This document shows positions 16,951 through 26,538 of a stretch of 64,000 bases of DNA, piece after piece. The notes under the pieces are model-generated. The model was given only the letters and a program-made list of their open reading frames with translations. It was not told the origin of the DNA and ran no database searches. The stretch covers positions 4,712,001 to 4,776,000 of the forward strand of contig NZ_CP012938.1 of the NCBI RefSeq assembly GCF_001314995.1, in the 5' to 3' direction. Origin of the DNA: Bacteroides ovatus (lineage in GTDB: Bacteria; Bacteroidota; Bacteroidia; Bacteroidales; Bacteroidaceae). Position numbers and translations under genes: made by a program. Numbering within the stretch: position 1 is the stretch's first letter; each line of letters begins with the position of its first letter.

Positions 16951-18519
16951 TTATTTTGAATTATTCTTTCTTGTTTCAATTTCACTGTACACAGCATCCG
17001 GGATCAGATCAAGCCAGTAAGGATCCTGGACGAGTTCCTTGTACAGTTCAAGTGCCAGAGGGTCACTTTGCAGACGGCGGTCACCATTCTCTGCATTTTC
17101 GTGATTCTCCCATACGACGGCCTTGACACGTGGCTCTTCATCCTTCAGCTTAAACCATTCTCTTACCCATCTCTGGTGGTCGCATGTGCTGGAGTATCCT
17201 CCTTCACTAATCATGATAGGCTTGTCTGCCGATACCTGCTTGATTCCTTGCATCAGTGTGAGCGGATATCTTCTTTCTTCCGGATAAGTAGCACTAAGCG
17301 ATGGTGGATAACAGCTTACTCCCAGCCAATCTACATACATATCTCCTGGATAATAGTTTTTCATTGCGTTTGCTTCTGTACCTGGCATGCTTACACTGTT
17401 GGGTGACCATACGAAGACATTGTAGGCAGTGACACCCAACTGTTCTGCAATGTTATACATACGTCTCCAAGCCTTGACATAGTTTGTGGGATCTCCGTAA
17501 TACGGAGTCCAGCTTCCATTCATTTCGTTGGCTGGTCTGAACCAGATAGGTCCCATGTCACGTACTTTTTGGGCAGCTACTTCGGCGAAGTATGATTTGT
17601 GAAAATCGTCGAGTTCGCCATTTGCCATTTGTTGGGTGGGAATGACGGGCAGCCATCCGTAAAGGAAGAATCGGTATTTGCCCTGATAGTTTTTTCCCCA
17701 GTATTTCTCACGTACTGTTTGCATTTCGCTGAAATTTCGTCCCGGTTCCATATTCTGATACCATAAGATCATAGATAGTTGCTTTCCCACCAATTTTTCA
17801 AATAAGGCAACGGCACACTGGTCAGTACTTCCTTCGCGGTCTTCCGGATCGAATCCGTATAATGGTGGGAATGCTCCATGATAACACCCTTTTTCGGGGA
17901 CGTACTTCATGTCATTATGAAATTCTCCCATTACCTTGATTTCGTCGATGAGCATCATCGTACTGGTGGAAGCTGAAGATTTGAGAGTCGCTTTCACATA
18001 TCTGCATGCTACATTACTAAAGTCTGTTTTTCCCCAAGCGTCCGACTTTCCGTTGCTGTCGGAATAGGTAATTGGTGAGGCTGCTTTTTCCCATTGGCTT
18101 TTGTCCTTGCTGGTTGATACTTCTATTTGAGTAGGGAATACAATTTGTGATGTCGGATCGGAAATAGCATGTACTGATACTTCTGTGATATTGCGTAATG
18201 ATCCCAAATCAATTATTACTTCTACAGTTTGTGCATCCCAACCGACTCCTCTGTTTTTAGTCGAGAGGGTACCGGTCTCCTCATCCGTCAGTTTGGTGCC
18301 GGATGTCCAGGGATCGAGAGGGGCTTTATCAGCATAGGCACTGTTGGCTACAACATTCATTTTATAGAATTTGCCTGCCGCCACATTAATAATGCTTTGT
18401 TCATTTGGATCTTTGGGCTTATTTGGATCAAAAGTAACTTCCCATGATCTCGTTTCTTCTGCATTGCAAGCGTATATGAGTATTGCAACTGCTATTAACC
18501 ATAAATTTTTTAATTTCAT
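16951..18519 (-). CDS. GH26-like endo-glycanase with F5/8-type discoidin domain, lipoprotein
   Basis: 522 residues with lipobox IYAC at residue 18. A discoidin-like domain (about residues 40-200; VGWDAQTVEVIIDLGS, CRYVKATLKSS) precedes a GH26 barrel. The acid/base is Glu332 in WFRPANEMNGSW and the nucleophile Glu439 in PIMISEGGYSS. The residue before the acid/base is Asn rather than the His of typical GH26 mannanases (RPxHE). VFVWSPN and the GDPTNYVKAWRRMY helix are typical of the clan. It is probably the surface endo-enzyme of this locus. Beta-mannan is the default guess, but the Asn variant leaves the specificity open. Confidence 0.82.
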   Translation of the reverse strand: MKLKNLWLIAVAILIYACNAEETRSWEVTFDPNKPKDPNEQSIINVAAGKFYKMNVVANSAYADKAPLDPWTSGTKLTDEETGTLSTKNRGVGWDAQTVEVIIDLGSLRNITEVSVHAISDPTSQIVFPTQIEVSTSKDKSQWEKAASPITYSDSNGKSDAWGKTDFSNVACRYVKATLKSSASTSTMMLIDEIKVMGEFHNDMKYVPEKGCYHGAFPPLYGFDPEDREGSTDQCAVALFEKLVGKQLSMILWYQNMEPGRNFSEMQTVREKYWGKNYQGKYRFFLYGWLPVIPTQQMANGELDDFHKSYFAEVAAQKVRDMGPIWFRPANEMNGSWTPYYGDPTNYVKAWRRMYNIAEQLGVTAYNVFVWSPNSVSMPGTEANAMKNYYPGDMYVDWLGVSCYPPSLSATYPEERRYPLTLMQGIKQVSADKPIMISEGGYSSTCDHQRWVREWFKLKDEEPRVKAVVWENHENAENGDRRLQSDPLALELYKELVQDPYWLDLIPDAVYSEIETRKNNSK

Positions 18520-18560
18520 ATTTAGTGGTATATTATAAGGTTGATTACTGGTTGTTTGTA

Positions 18561-20258
18561 TTACATATCAATACAGTCATATTGGTAGCAGGCGATGCCT
18601 CCATTAGAGAATACGAGATAAACGTATAGATAATAACCATTTTTGGCAACTTTAAATACGACATCTCCGGTTCCTTCGGTGTTTTGACCGGAATTCTCGA
18701 GACCTCCATATATCTTGTCCGGACATACTACTATCTGGTTATCGAATGAACCGCTGCTAAGGTCATACATACGGACAGCATCAGAACCAGTTACGGCATA
18801 GTTGAAACTATTTACATGATTGTAAATGACATAAGGTACTTTGTTGAACACGGCATAGTCTACGGCATTGATAATTGTGTTACCCGGAGCACCTGTATTT
18901 GCCGCTTTTATGCTATTGTCTGTTCCTTTAAACCAGTAGAAATAGCGTTTGGCAGAAGTGTCTGTGACATGGCTGGCCAAGAAATAGTCACTTTGAGTGT
19001 CGGTGTCATCAGCATAAATCACATCCGCCCATTTAATCCAGTTTGAAGTCAGTAGAGAGGAACTCATAATGACAAATTCCGGACTTTGTGATTGTAAAGT
19101 ACCATTTATGACACGCCAGCGGGCGAATTGTACTTTACTATCTTTTTGGAATACCGGAGTTGTGATAAGGGCATTGGCATCCAAATCTCCCTGGATAGAG
19201 ATCTTCCAACCAAATCTTATATTAGTGCCAGTTTTATATTCAATATATTTCTGTGGTTTCTCATTCACTCCATTAGCTTTCCATACGGTGAAAGTACCTC
19301 CTGATGGAGTATAGCTGCAGAATAAAATATTATTTCCCCGATCTGCTGTTGCATGGAAGTTTGAATTATCACCGGCAAATTGGCTGATATCCATAGAACC
19401 TGCTATTTCTCCGGTCTGGCTATTTAAGTAAATGGCACGATCATTGGCACGTTCGTTGATGACAACATATTTGTCGACTACTGCAAGTCCGGTCACTTTA
19501 CCCGGTAGCAGAATACCGCTTATTTCAGATAGTCTTTTAGACCATAGTAGCTTACCGCTTCCTTGGCGAATACCTGCAACAGTTTTTTGCGGAATATCTT
19601 TTTTTACCGTATATGTTGCTTTATCTATACCATTCTGTGCTGTGACGACGATAGTCTGTTCTTGTTCATAGTCTAGTGCTTCTGTTTCGGGATTGGGACT
19701 GCATGTTGCTCCATGTGAGATATCAATGTTAGCTATCTGCTCCCCTACATTATCTATGGTTACTAATGAAATTGTTTTTTCGTTTTCATTAATGACTCCC
19801 AATAGCCCTATGGCAGGAATATCGAATTTGGTGATACTACATTCGTTGCTCTTACGGATTTCACCTATTACTTTGAATTCGGTACTAGTCCCGGAGGTCT
19901 GATCTTTCACTGTGATATAGTTGTCTTGGGTAAGATCCATATAAAGTAATGGTGGAGTTACACTGACATTATTCGCTAAACTGGCACTCAATCTTACCCG
20001 TTTTAGTGCAGAGGTCGGCAATACATTATCCGACAATTTGGGATAATTGTATGGGAAAACAAATGTGATTGAATGATTGGTATAATCTATCTCACCTTTG
20101 AAACTATTTTCGCTGCTGTCATCGTTCGGAAACGATGCAGTGATGCTGTTGATACCTTCGCGTTGAATGTCAGAACCCAACTCTTCAGGACTGTGACAAC
20201 TAGTTACTCCCCATAGAAGAACTAATGCCTGGATGATTGATATAATTTTGTTTTTCAT
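18561..20258 (-). CDS. DUF5018-type surface lipoprotein (SusE-position glycan-binding protein)
   Basis: 565 residues from the start used. The signal is MKNKIISIIQALVLLWGVTSC, with lipidation at the Cys. Tandem beta-rich modules follow: two Ig-like repeats with IVVTAQNGIDKATYTV (DUF5018-like), then a propeller-like region with repeated GxY/W strands. It lies directly after susD, where Bacteroides loci encode surface glycan-binding proteins. An upstream ATG at 20303 would overlap susD and add a non-signal leader, so 20258 is preferred. Confidence 0.75.
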   Translation of the reverse strand: MKNKIISIIQALVLLWGVTSCHSPEELGSDIQREGINSITASFPNDDSSENSFKGEIDYTNHSITFVFPYNYPKLSDNVLPTSALKRVRLSASLANNVSVTPPLLYMDLTQDNYITVKDQTSGTSTEFKVIGEIRKSNECSITKFDIPAIGLLGVINENEKTISLVTIDNVGEQIANIDISHGATCSPNPETEALDYEQEQTIVVTAQNGIDKATYTVKKDIPQKTVAGIRQGSGKLLWSKRLSEISGILLPGKVTGLAVVDKYVVINERANDRAIYLNSQTGEIAGSMDISQFAGDNSNFHATADRGNNILFCSYTPSGGTFTVWKANGVNEKPQKYIEYKTGTNIRFGWKISIQGDLDANALITTPVFQKDSKVQFARWRVINGTLQSQSPEFVIMSSSLLTSNWIKWADVIYADDTDTQSDYFLASHVTDTSAKRYFYWFKGTDNSIKAANTGAPGNTIINAVDYAVFNKVPYVIYNHVNSFNYAVTGSDAVRMYDLSSGSFDNQIVVCPDKIYGGLENSGQNTEGTGDVVFKVAKNGYYLYVYLVFSNGGIACYQYDCIDM

Positions 20259-20277
20259 TGTTCTAAGAGTTTTATTG

Positions 20278-21912
20278 TTATTTCCATTCATCATATTGCT
20301 CAATCAATGAGTTATTCTTCAATTCTTCAGACGGTACAGGAAGGACATATAATTTCTTTATAAACTTGCGGTCCTGCCCGTCGCAATCAACATATTCGTA
20401 TGTATTGGTAGCGCCAATGATTTTGAAGCCATGTGTGCGATAGTTGTTGTATTCAATATGGGCTAATTCCCAACGACGCATATCCCAGAATAAATGACCT
20501 TCATAGGCTAGTTCAACCTTTCTTTCATTTCTGTAATCTTTGAACCAAGCCTCGCCTGTAGAGGATTTACCCGGTAAATTCACTTTTACTCTGGCGCGTA
20601 CCTCATTCATTGCACTTTGGGCTTCCCCGATCTTATTGAGTCGATAAGCTGCTTCTGCTTTGTTCAATAAAACTTCGGCATAGCGAATTTCAACCCACGG
20701 TTGGGCACTTTTCCCATTTTTGACGTCTGTCAGCGTTTCGTCTAACAATTTCCTTAAAAAATAACCGGTTGTGGTTTTGCCGTATGAAGTACCCTGTTCC
20801 CGGTAAGGCATAAACACACCATTCTTTCCGTCAAGGCTGCAATCCATCTTTTTCCCTTTCCAGGTACATCCTCTATAGATTACAGTTGCGGCGAAGCGAG
20901 GTTCCAGTTGGTCGTATGGAGGAGTTTCATCAGTAATGCCATGCCAGGGTGTCCAGTCTATCTTTTCTCCATTTTTGCTTTCATAACATTCTACCATTTC
21001 CTGGGTAGGAGTTCCTGTTGAACCATTGTCATAACCATCACATTGTGGTACATAATATCGGTCGAAAAGATGATTAGGCCCGTTGGCAGCATCATAATCA
21101 AACTCCAGAATCGCTTCTTTATTATTCCCTTTCCATGCATCTTCATATTTGTCCGTCAGACCATATAGTTTGAGTGCAATTACATTATTAGCAGCATCAT
21201 AGGCATCCTGCCAACGTTTGGCATATAACATTGCTCTCGATTTCAGAGCATAGGCTGCTCCTTTGGTGATACGCCCTTTATTTGCCGCATCCCATTCCTT
21301 GGGTAAATTATTGGCTGCAAAATCAAGATCGTCGGCTATGAATTGCCAGGTTTCTTCAGCACTGCTGCGGGCTTTATTAGTTGATACCGGCAGATCGTCA
21401 TACAAGATGACACCTCCATGTCTTTTGGCTAACTGGAAATATACAAATGCACGGAAAAAGCGTACTTGAGCTTCCCAAAGCTTATTTCTGTCTGCTGAAA
21501 ATTCGGAATATTTTCTTTGTAGAGATAGAAATTGGTTTGTTTCTCGGATCTGTTTGTATGCTGTTGAACGTAGCCAGATACTGTATAGACAGTTATCCGG
21601 AGAGATAGCATCCGGTGTTAGTACATAAAGATTAGGATGGCCGGCTCTGTGTCCCAGCGTATATGAACCATACTTAAATGCGTCAGTCAGACTTTCTGTA
21701 AAACTTCCGTAGAATTGGGCCTCCCCAAATTGACCGTAATCATGCAGGAGGGGATAGAAACTATTCACATATTTGTCAACCTGGGTTTCATCTTGCCAGA
21801 TGATTTCATCACTAACGGTAGTCGTTTGTTTTACTTCATCCAGCCAGTCGTTGCACGAACTTAAAGTCAGCAACATAAAGAAGAGTGATATATTAATACA
21901 TAACTTTTTCAT
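20278..21912 (-). CDS. SusD/RagB-family glycan-binding lipoprotein
   Basis: 544 residues with lipobox LSSC near residue 20. It contains the SusD signatures: N-terminal NDWLDEVKQTTTVSD, QVRFFRAFVYFQLAKRHGGV (TPR region), EVLLNKAEAAYRLNKIGEAQSAMNEVRARV and KVELAYEGHLFWDMRRWELA near the C-terminus. It forms the outer-membrane lid on the SusC channel encoded 12 bp upstream. Confidence 0.95.
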   Translation of the reverse strand: MKKLCINISLFFMLLTLSSCNDWLDEVKQTTTVSDEIIWQDETQVDKYVNSFYPLLHDYGQFGEAQFYGSFTESLTDAFKYGSYTLGHRAGHPNLYVLTPDAISPDNCLYSIWLRSTAYKQIRETNQFLSLQRKYSEFSADRNKLWEAQVRFFRAFVYFQLAKRHGGVILYDDLPVSTNKARSSAEETWQFIADDLDFAANNLPKEWDAANKGRITKGAAYALKSRAMLYAKRWQDAYDAANNVIALKLYGLTDKYEDAWKGNNKEAILEFDYDAANGPNHLFDRYYVPQCDGYDNGSTGTPTQEMVECYESKNGEKIDWTPWHGITDETPPYDQLEPRFAATVIYRGCTWKGKKMDCSLDGKNGVFMPYREQGTSYGKTTTGYFLRKLLDETLTDVKNGKSAQPWVEIRYAEVLLNKAEAAYRLNKIGEAQSAMNEVRARVKVNLPGKSSTGEAWFKDYRNERKVELAYEGHLFWDMRRWELAHIEYNNYRTHGFKIIGATNTYEYVDCDGQDRKFIKKLYVLPVPSEELKNNSLIEQYDEWK

Positions 21913-21924
21913 ATAGCGTATATT

Positions 21925-24900
21925 TTAGAATGTGATTTTAGCTCCAAGTGTATAAGTCCTTTGTTGCGGATAATATCCATTGTTTACAGCTGGAGATTCC
22001 GGGTCGATGTTGTACTTGGACACAGCGCTGAAAGTCAGAAGGTTGTATCCCTCAACATAGAGGCGAAGAGCTTCCACTCCCAATGGACTCAACCATTTTT
22101 TAGGGAAATTGTATCCTATTTGCGCTGTTTTTATTCTCAAATAGTTTCCGTTACGATACCAGAATGTGGAGGCCAGCCCGTTATTCAAACTTCTCGGATT
22201 GATTTCCAGACAAGGGAACTCTGCATTTGTATTTTCGGGTGTCCAGGAGTTTGCCACCAGATAGACTGGTGCATTGCCATTCTGATAGAATGGACGCGTG
22301 AAGGCCGTAGCGCTTTGGATTCCGGATGAACCGGTTGCCGTATATACTCCGGTTAATGCAACATCGCTGCCAAGCCCCCATGATGCCAAAATATCAAAAT
22401 CGAATCCTTTCCAGTTACCAAATAAATTGAAAGAACCTGTGTGGGTCGGTCTTGAGCTTTTACCTACATACCCCTGATCTTGATTGACGGTTATAATACC
22501 GTCTCCATTTCTATCCATATACTTGATATATCCGGGATAAGCCGGTCGGTCGGGCATGGTAGCGGAGTTGGCTATCTCTTCCTCACTCTGGAACAATCCT
22601 TGGGCAATGAATCCCATTTTCGAACCGATTTGCTTTCCGGTCAGTCGTCTGTATTCCGGTGTGTTTTCAGAGTCACCTGCATATTTGAGCCACCTTCCGT
22701 ATGCGTATGACCAGATTAATTTGGCTCCATAGCTGAAACTTCCGATTCTGTTCTGATGTGTAAAGGTGACATCAAAACCCTTATAATCTGCTTTATTAAC
22801 GTTGGCAGTTGAAAAATAATAGCCTCCCATAGAAGGAGTGTGCGAACCGGTTACAGAAGATAATTTGTCATATTCATATTTATAAAAAGCATCCAGTTCC
22901 ATTCCTAATAATCCATTCCATAAAGTTACATCTATTCCGATATTATAGTTGAGGCATTGCGCCCATGTCAAATTGGGATTTCCCAATACGGACGGATAGA
23001 TAGCTGTTTGACTGGCTCCGCCTATTACTACAGAATTGGGGGATGTGCTCATCGTATTTCTCCATTGGAAAGGCTGGATACCGCTGGTTGCAGTTTTTCC
23101 AATACCTGCTCTTAATTTCAGATTGTCTACCCAAGTAGCATGAAACCATTTTTCATTATTGATTCTCCAGGCAAGAGAGAGACCGGGCAGGGTGACCCAG
23201 CGTTTGTTCATACCACCAAACAGATAACTACCATCGTGGCGTAGTGAAGCCTCCAAATAATATTTGTCAGCGTAATTGTAGTTCAAACGACCTACAAAAC
23301 CGGCTACACGTGTCTGGCTGCTGCTACCCGAAGGTATAGCAGGTTGCTCTTTCCCCTCTTTGGTGAATCCTGTGATTTGGTTCAACTCATCCAACTGAAT
23401 GAAATCTAATCCGGTTCCCGTTACACCGAGATTGTTGCTATTACGTTCCCGTGTTTCGGCCAGCAATAATACTCCGATCGAGTGATCTCCAAATTTGTTA
23501 TCATACGTGATACTGGTTTGCGTAGTGAACTCTTGGGCGCGTGATGCCGATTCGGATAATATAGGTGTATCTTTCAAAACACTGTAGTCCTTATGGTAGG
23601 TGAGTGTGGTAGTGGCTGCATTAGGTAAATCCATAATCATGACTTCATTCGGCTTGGTCAACTGTTTAGTCATCCCATGAACTAAGTCGTACGCTCCCTG
23701 GAATTTTAAACTTAATCCTTTAAGCCAAGGTGTGTCGTATTTCAGACTGAAATTAGACTGCATATATGATTGGTTGGACCTGTTATATCCTGAATCGTAT
23801 ATGGATGCGATAGGAGCTACCGGAGAACCGGAAGTCGGGGTTGAAACATCGTATATTTTCCCATTATATTCATAAGTGTCCTGTACGTATGGCAAAGCAT
23901 AGCATACCTGTTGGGGAATATTCATCCAATCATCCGGATCGGCAGAAAATTTGGGAGCATCCCGTTTTTCTATACGCCCCGAAACACCTAATGACAGACT
24001 AAGTCCTTTAGCCAACTGTGCATCGATATTAGAACGAAGATTCATTCGACGGTATTTGAACTTATCTATATTTCCTTTTTCCTCCAGATAACCGATAGAT
24101 GTGAAGAAACGAATCTTTTCACTTCCTCCTGATGCTGAAATATTATGATGTTGGCGAACACCGGTTCCATATACTTTATCGTACCAATTGGTATTTCCCC
24201 ATCCGTCGACACCCTCGCGCATTTTGCGCACCATGTCGACAGTAAACACTTCCGTATCACCTTGTAGAAGACGGGCTTTATTGTACCAATAAGCATATCC
24301 CGGTCCGTCGAGCCATTCTTGTTCTTCTGCATTCTGGCTGATGCCCACAGTACCTGTATAGCTAATGGTGACTTTATCTGTTTGTCCCTTTTTGGTTGTG
24401 ACAATGAATGCTCCATTTGCGTCCAGACCATAAACGGCTACGGCTGATGCATCCTTTAATACAGACACAGATTCTATTTCATTCGGATCGAGTCCGTTGA
24501 AGTCACTTGCGCTTCTTCTGATGCCGTCAATAACATAGATAATACCACTTTGCCCGCGTATGGACAAGGAGGCATTATCCGCACCGGGTTGTCCACTGGC
24601 TTGTACGGCGGAAATACCGGCAACACGTGCACCGATGATATTACTGATTCCCATGGTTGGGGCTTTAAGGATTTCTTTATCGGAGACAGTAGATATGGCG
24701 GCGGTCAGACTACCGCGCTTTTGAGTTCCATAGCCTACCACTACGATTTCATCCAGCGAGGAAACATCTTCTTTAAGAGTGATATTGATATTCGTCTTAT
24801 TACCTACTTTGACTTCCTGGCTGACCATTCCGATATAGGAGAATACCAATACGTCATTCTTATGGGCATTAATGCTATATTTGCCGTCAACATTTGTAAT

Positions 24901-25074
24901 GGTACCGACATTCGTTGCACCCTTGACAGCTACAGATACGCCAGGTAATGGTTCATCATTACCATCTTTCACAAACCCTTTTATTACTTCTTGTGCAAGA
25001 CAATCGAGAGTGCACATTAAAAGAGTAATAAACAACGAGGTTACTAACCTTGGATTCCATCTGATTTTCTTCAT
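21925..25074 (-). CDS. SusC/RagA-family TonB-dependent outer-membrane transporter
   Basis: 1049 residues. A signal peptide ends CLAQ. The N-terminal carboxypeptidase-regulatory-like extension runs from about residue 30 to 110 (GFVKDGNDEPLPGVSVAVKG). It is followed by the TonB box/plug region (LDEIVVVGYGTQKRG, SIRGQSGIIYVIDGIR, SVLKDASAVAVYG) and a large barrel ending LGAKITF. It is the first gene of a long operon running down to about 6603. It imports oligosaccharides produced at the surface, presumably by the GH26-like enzyme. Confidence 0.96.
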   Translation of the reverse strand: MKKIRWNPRLVTSLFITLLMCTLDCLAQEVIKGFVKDGNDEPLPGVSVAVKGATNVGTITNVDGKYSINAHKNDVLVFSYIGMVSQEVKVGNKTNINITLKEDVSSLDEIVVVGYGTQKRGSLTAAISTVSDKEILKAPTMGISNIIGARVAGISAVQASGQPGADNASLSIRGQSGIIYVIDGIRRSASDFNGLDPNEIESVSVLKDASAVAVYGLDANGAFIVTTKKGQTDKVTISYTGTVGISQNAEEQEWLDGPGYAYWYNKARLLQGDTEVFTVDMVRKMREGVDGWGNTNWYDKVYGTGVRQHHNISASGGSEKIRFFTSIGYLEEKGNIDKFKYRRMNLRSNIDAQLAKGLSLSLGVSGRIEKRDAPKFSADPDDWMNIPQQVCYALPYVQDTYEYNGKIYDVSTPTSGSPVAPIASIYDSGYNRSNQSYMQSNFSLKYDTPWLKGLSLKFQGAYDLVHGMTKQLTKPNEVMIMDLPNAATTTLTYHKDYSVLKDTPILSESASRAQEFTTQTSITYDNKFGDHSIGVLLLAETRERNSNNLGVTGTGLDFIQLDELNQITGFTKEGKEQPAIPSGSSSQTRVAGFVGRLNYNYADKYYLEASLRHDGSYLFGGMNKRWVTLPGLSLAWRINNEKWFHATWVDNLKLRAGIGKTATSGIQPFQWRNTMSTSPNSVVIGGASQTAIYPSVLGNPNLTWAQCLNYNIGIDVTLWNGLLGMELDAFYKYEYDKLSSVTGSHTPSMGGYYFSTANVNKADYKGFDVTFTHQNRIGSFSYGAKLIWSYAYGRWLKYAGDSENTPEYRRLTGKQIGSKMGFIAQGLFQSEEEIANSATMPDRPAYPGYIKYMDRNGDGIITVNQDQGYVGKSSRPTHTGSFNLFGNWKGFDFDILASWGLGSDVALTGVYTATGSSGIQSATAFTRPFYQNGNAPVYLVANSWTPENTNAEFPCLEINPRSLNNGLASTFWYRNGNYLRIKTAQIGYNFPKKWLSPLGVEALRLYVEGYNLLTFSAVSKYNIDPESPAVNNGYYPQQRTYTLGAKITF

Positions 25075-25164
25075 TGCATGATAAGTTTTTAAATATTAGA
25101 TCGTCGATTTGAAATTTTAATTTCTAACAATAGTCTCTTTAGACCGGTTAACTAGTTAATGATA

Positions 25165-25227
25165 CAAAAGTATTCTGTTTCAAAGACATGTGCGGTGGCA
25201 AAAACGAAAAACTATCTTCAAAAAACG
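25165..25227 (-). promoter_or_regulatory. susC promoter plus predicted XylR-type operator, copy A
   Basis: The minus strand has TACTTTTG (25165-25172) as -7 box, with about 80 nt of leader to the susC ATG. Two exact half-sites, top-strand AAAACG at 25201-25206 and 25222-25227, lie 21 bp apart, with CTTCA at 25216-25220. The 27-bp site is 23/27 identical to the copy at 26506-26532, and the 28-nt gap to the -7 box is the same in all three copies. Confidence 0.65.
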
Positions 25228-25242
25228 AAGAATAATGCATTG

Positions 25243-26430
25243 TTAATCTTCTTTTGGCGTTTTTCTTTTTAAGAACCATTCGAAGAACTTATATATAGTT
25301 TCGTTTGATTCGGGAGTAGGATCATGTTTGGGCCTGTTCGTCATTGCCACTCGATGATGATAACCCAAAAGCCGGTTGACTGCGACAGAGTGATTTAATG
25401 GAATCCATCTGTCTACATTATCAGAATAACCTCCTGATACGAGAAATGGGCGAGGAGCCAATAAAGAATGGAGTTCATGTAAATCATGCCCCTCTTTACA
25501 TAGTCTGGCATAGACACTTGTTGAAGAGTTATTGCCGTTGTTGCTCCAGATCTTTTTCCAGGGTGGGGGATAATACCCCAAGTACCAAGGTTCCCAATAA
25601 TTGATATAATTATCTTTGGTTTCATCAAAGACGATACCCGGATCACTCCAGGCGGTGCAGGCAAACTTTTCATATAAACAAGAAGCAAACATAGCCCATT
25701 TAGCACCGTAGGAGTGTCCCATGATACCAATTCGGGTAGAGTCGACACTTTCGACTCTGGCTAATACTTCCCAGGCATTGGCTGCCGCATAAGCAAGTAC
25801 TGAAAGAGGTTGCATAGTGGAGTTGTTAATAGTCGGGTAATAGAGAGAGTAAGTCTTATCTTTGGTGGTCTGTTTAGTTCCTAATGAGAGAGTAACAAAT
25901 CCTCTTTTGGTTAATTGGTAGGCGAAATCTCTATTAGCTTTTCCTCCCCATCCGATAGCTGTTTCCGGTTCGTAGAATACTGTGATAACGGCAGGATGTT
26001 TCCCTTTCTTATTTGGTTCCAGTAAATAGCCGTAAGTCTGTTCCAGAGGAGTCCAATAAAAACGCACTAAATGTTGTTTGAAATCTTCGCGTTCTGTGGT
26101 TTTTATAATCTCCAGTTTTTGATTGGTGATGATAGCCGGCCAATGACCGATCAGGTTCAACCATTTGTCTTTTATTTCTTTTCTTCGTTTTAGCCAGTCG
26201 TCTGCGTTTTTGACTGTATCTCCATTGTAAAATAAAAGAGGGTTGCGGTAAGTTCCAAATTTCTCCTGATACAGTGGTGGTGGGGTAAAGTAGGCAGATA
26301 GCTTCTCCCAGTTTCTTTTTGTCTGGTTAATCTCTAATCTTTTGCACCCCATTATTGAGGTGATCCCCCAATAAATAATAATAGGATAGATAATCGTTCT
26401 TGTTTTTCCTCTTATGGTATGTCTTTGCAT
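25243..26430 (-). CDS. Alpha/beta-hydrolase lipoprotein, probable carbohydrate esterase
   Basis: 395 residues from the start used, with a lipobox-like ending SIMGC. The nucleophile elbow is GIMGHSYGAKWAMF (Ser). LLAPRPFLVSGGYSDNVDRW is the strand carrying the acid residue, and the His is probably in PKHDPTPES. The arrangement is like dienelactone-hydrolase/acetyl-xylan-esterase or CE15-like enzymes; the exact family is not clear. The start at 26430 is preferred because the in-frame ATG at 26472 lies inside the predicted -7 box. It has its own promoter with the locus operator, so it is likely induced with the susC operon and may remove acyl groups from the glycan. Confidence 0.72.
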   Translation of the reverse strand: MQRHTIRGKTRTIIYPIIIYWGITSIMGCKRLEINQTKRNWEKLSAYFTPPPLYQEKFGTYRNPLLFYNGDTVKNADDWLKRRKEIKDKWLNLIGHWPAIITNQKLEIIKTTEREDFKQHLVRFYWTPLEQTYGYLLEPNKKGKHPAVITVFYEPETAIGWGGKANRDFAYQLTKRGFVTLSLGTKQTTKDKTYSLYYPTINNSTMQPLSVLAYAAANAWEVLARVESVDSTRIGIMGHSYGAKWAMFASCLYEKFACTAWSDPGIVFDETKDNYINYWEPWYLGYYPPPWKKIWSNNGNNSSTSVYARLCKEGHDLHELHSLLAPRPFLVSGGYSDNVDRWIPLNHSVAVNRLLGYHHRVAMTNRPKHDPTPESNETIYKFFEWFLKRKTPKED

Positions 26431-26469
26431 AGTATTAATATCTAAAATGTATTTCGAAAGGTATGAAAA

Positions 26470-26532
26470 CAAAGGTAGGTCATTCTCATGAATGATCTTA
26501 ATGTCAAAACGAAAAACAGTCTTCAGAAAGCG
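26470..26532 (-). promoter_or_regulatory. Esterase promoter plus predicted XylR-type operator, copy B
   Basis: The minus strand reads TACCTTTG (26470-26477), a -7 box, with half-sites at 26506-26511 (AAAACG) and 26527-26532 (AAAGCG), 21 bp apart. CTTCA lies at 26521-26525. The 28-nt spacing to the -7 box equals copies A and C. It lies directly after the regulator gene's stop codon. Confidence 0.65.
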
Positions 26533-26538
26533 TTTATT

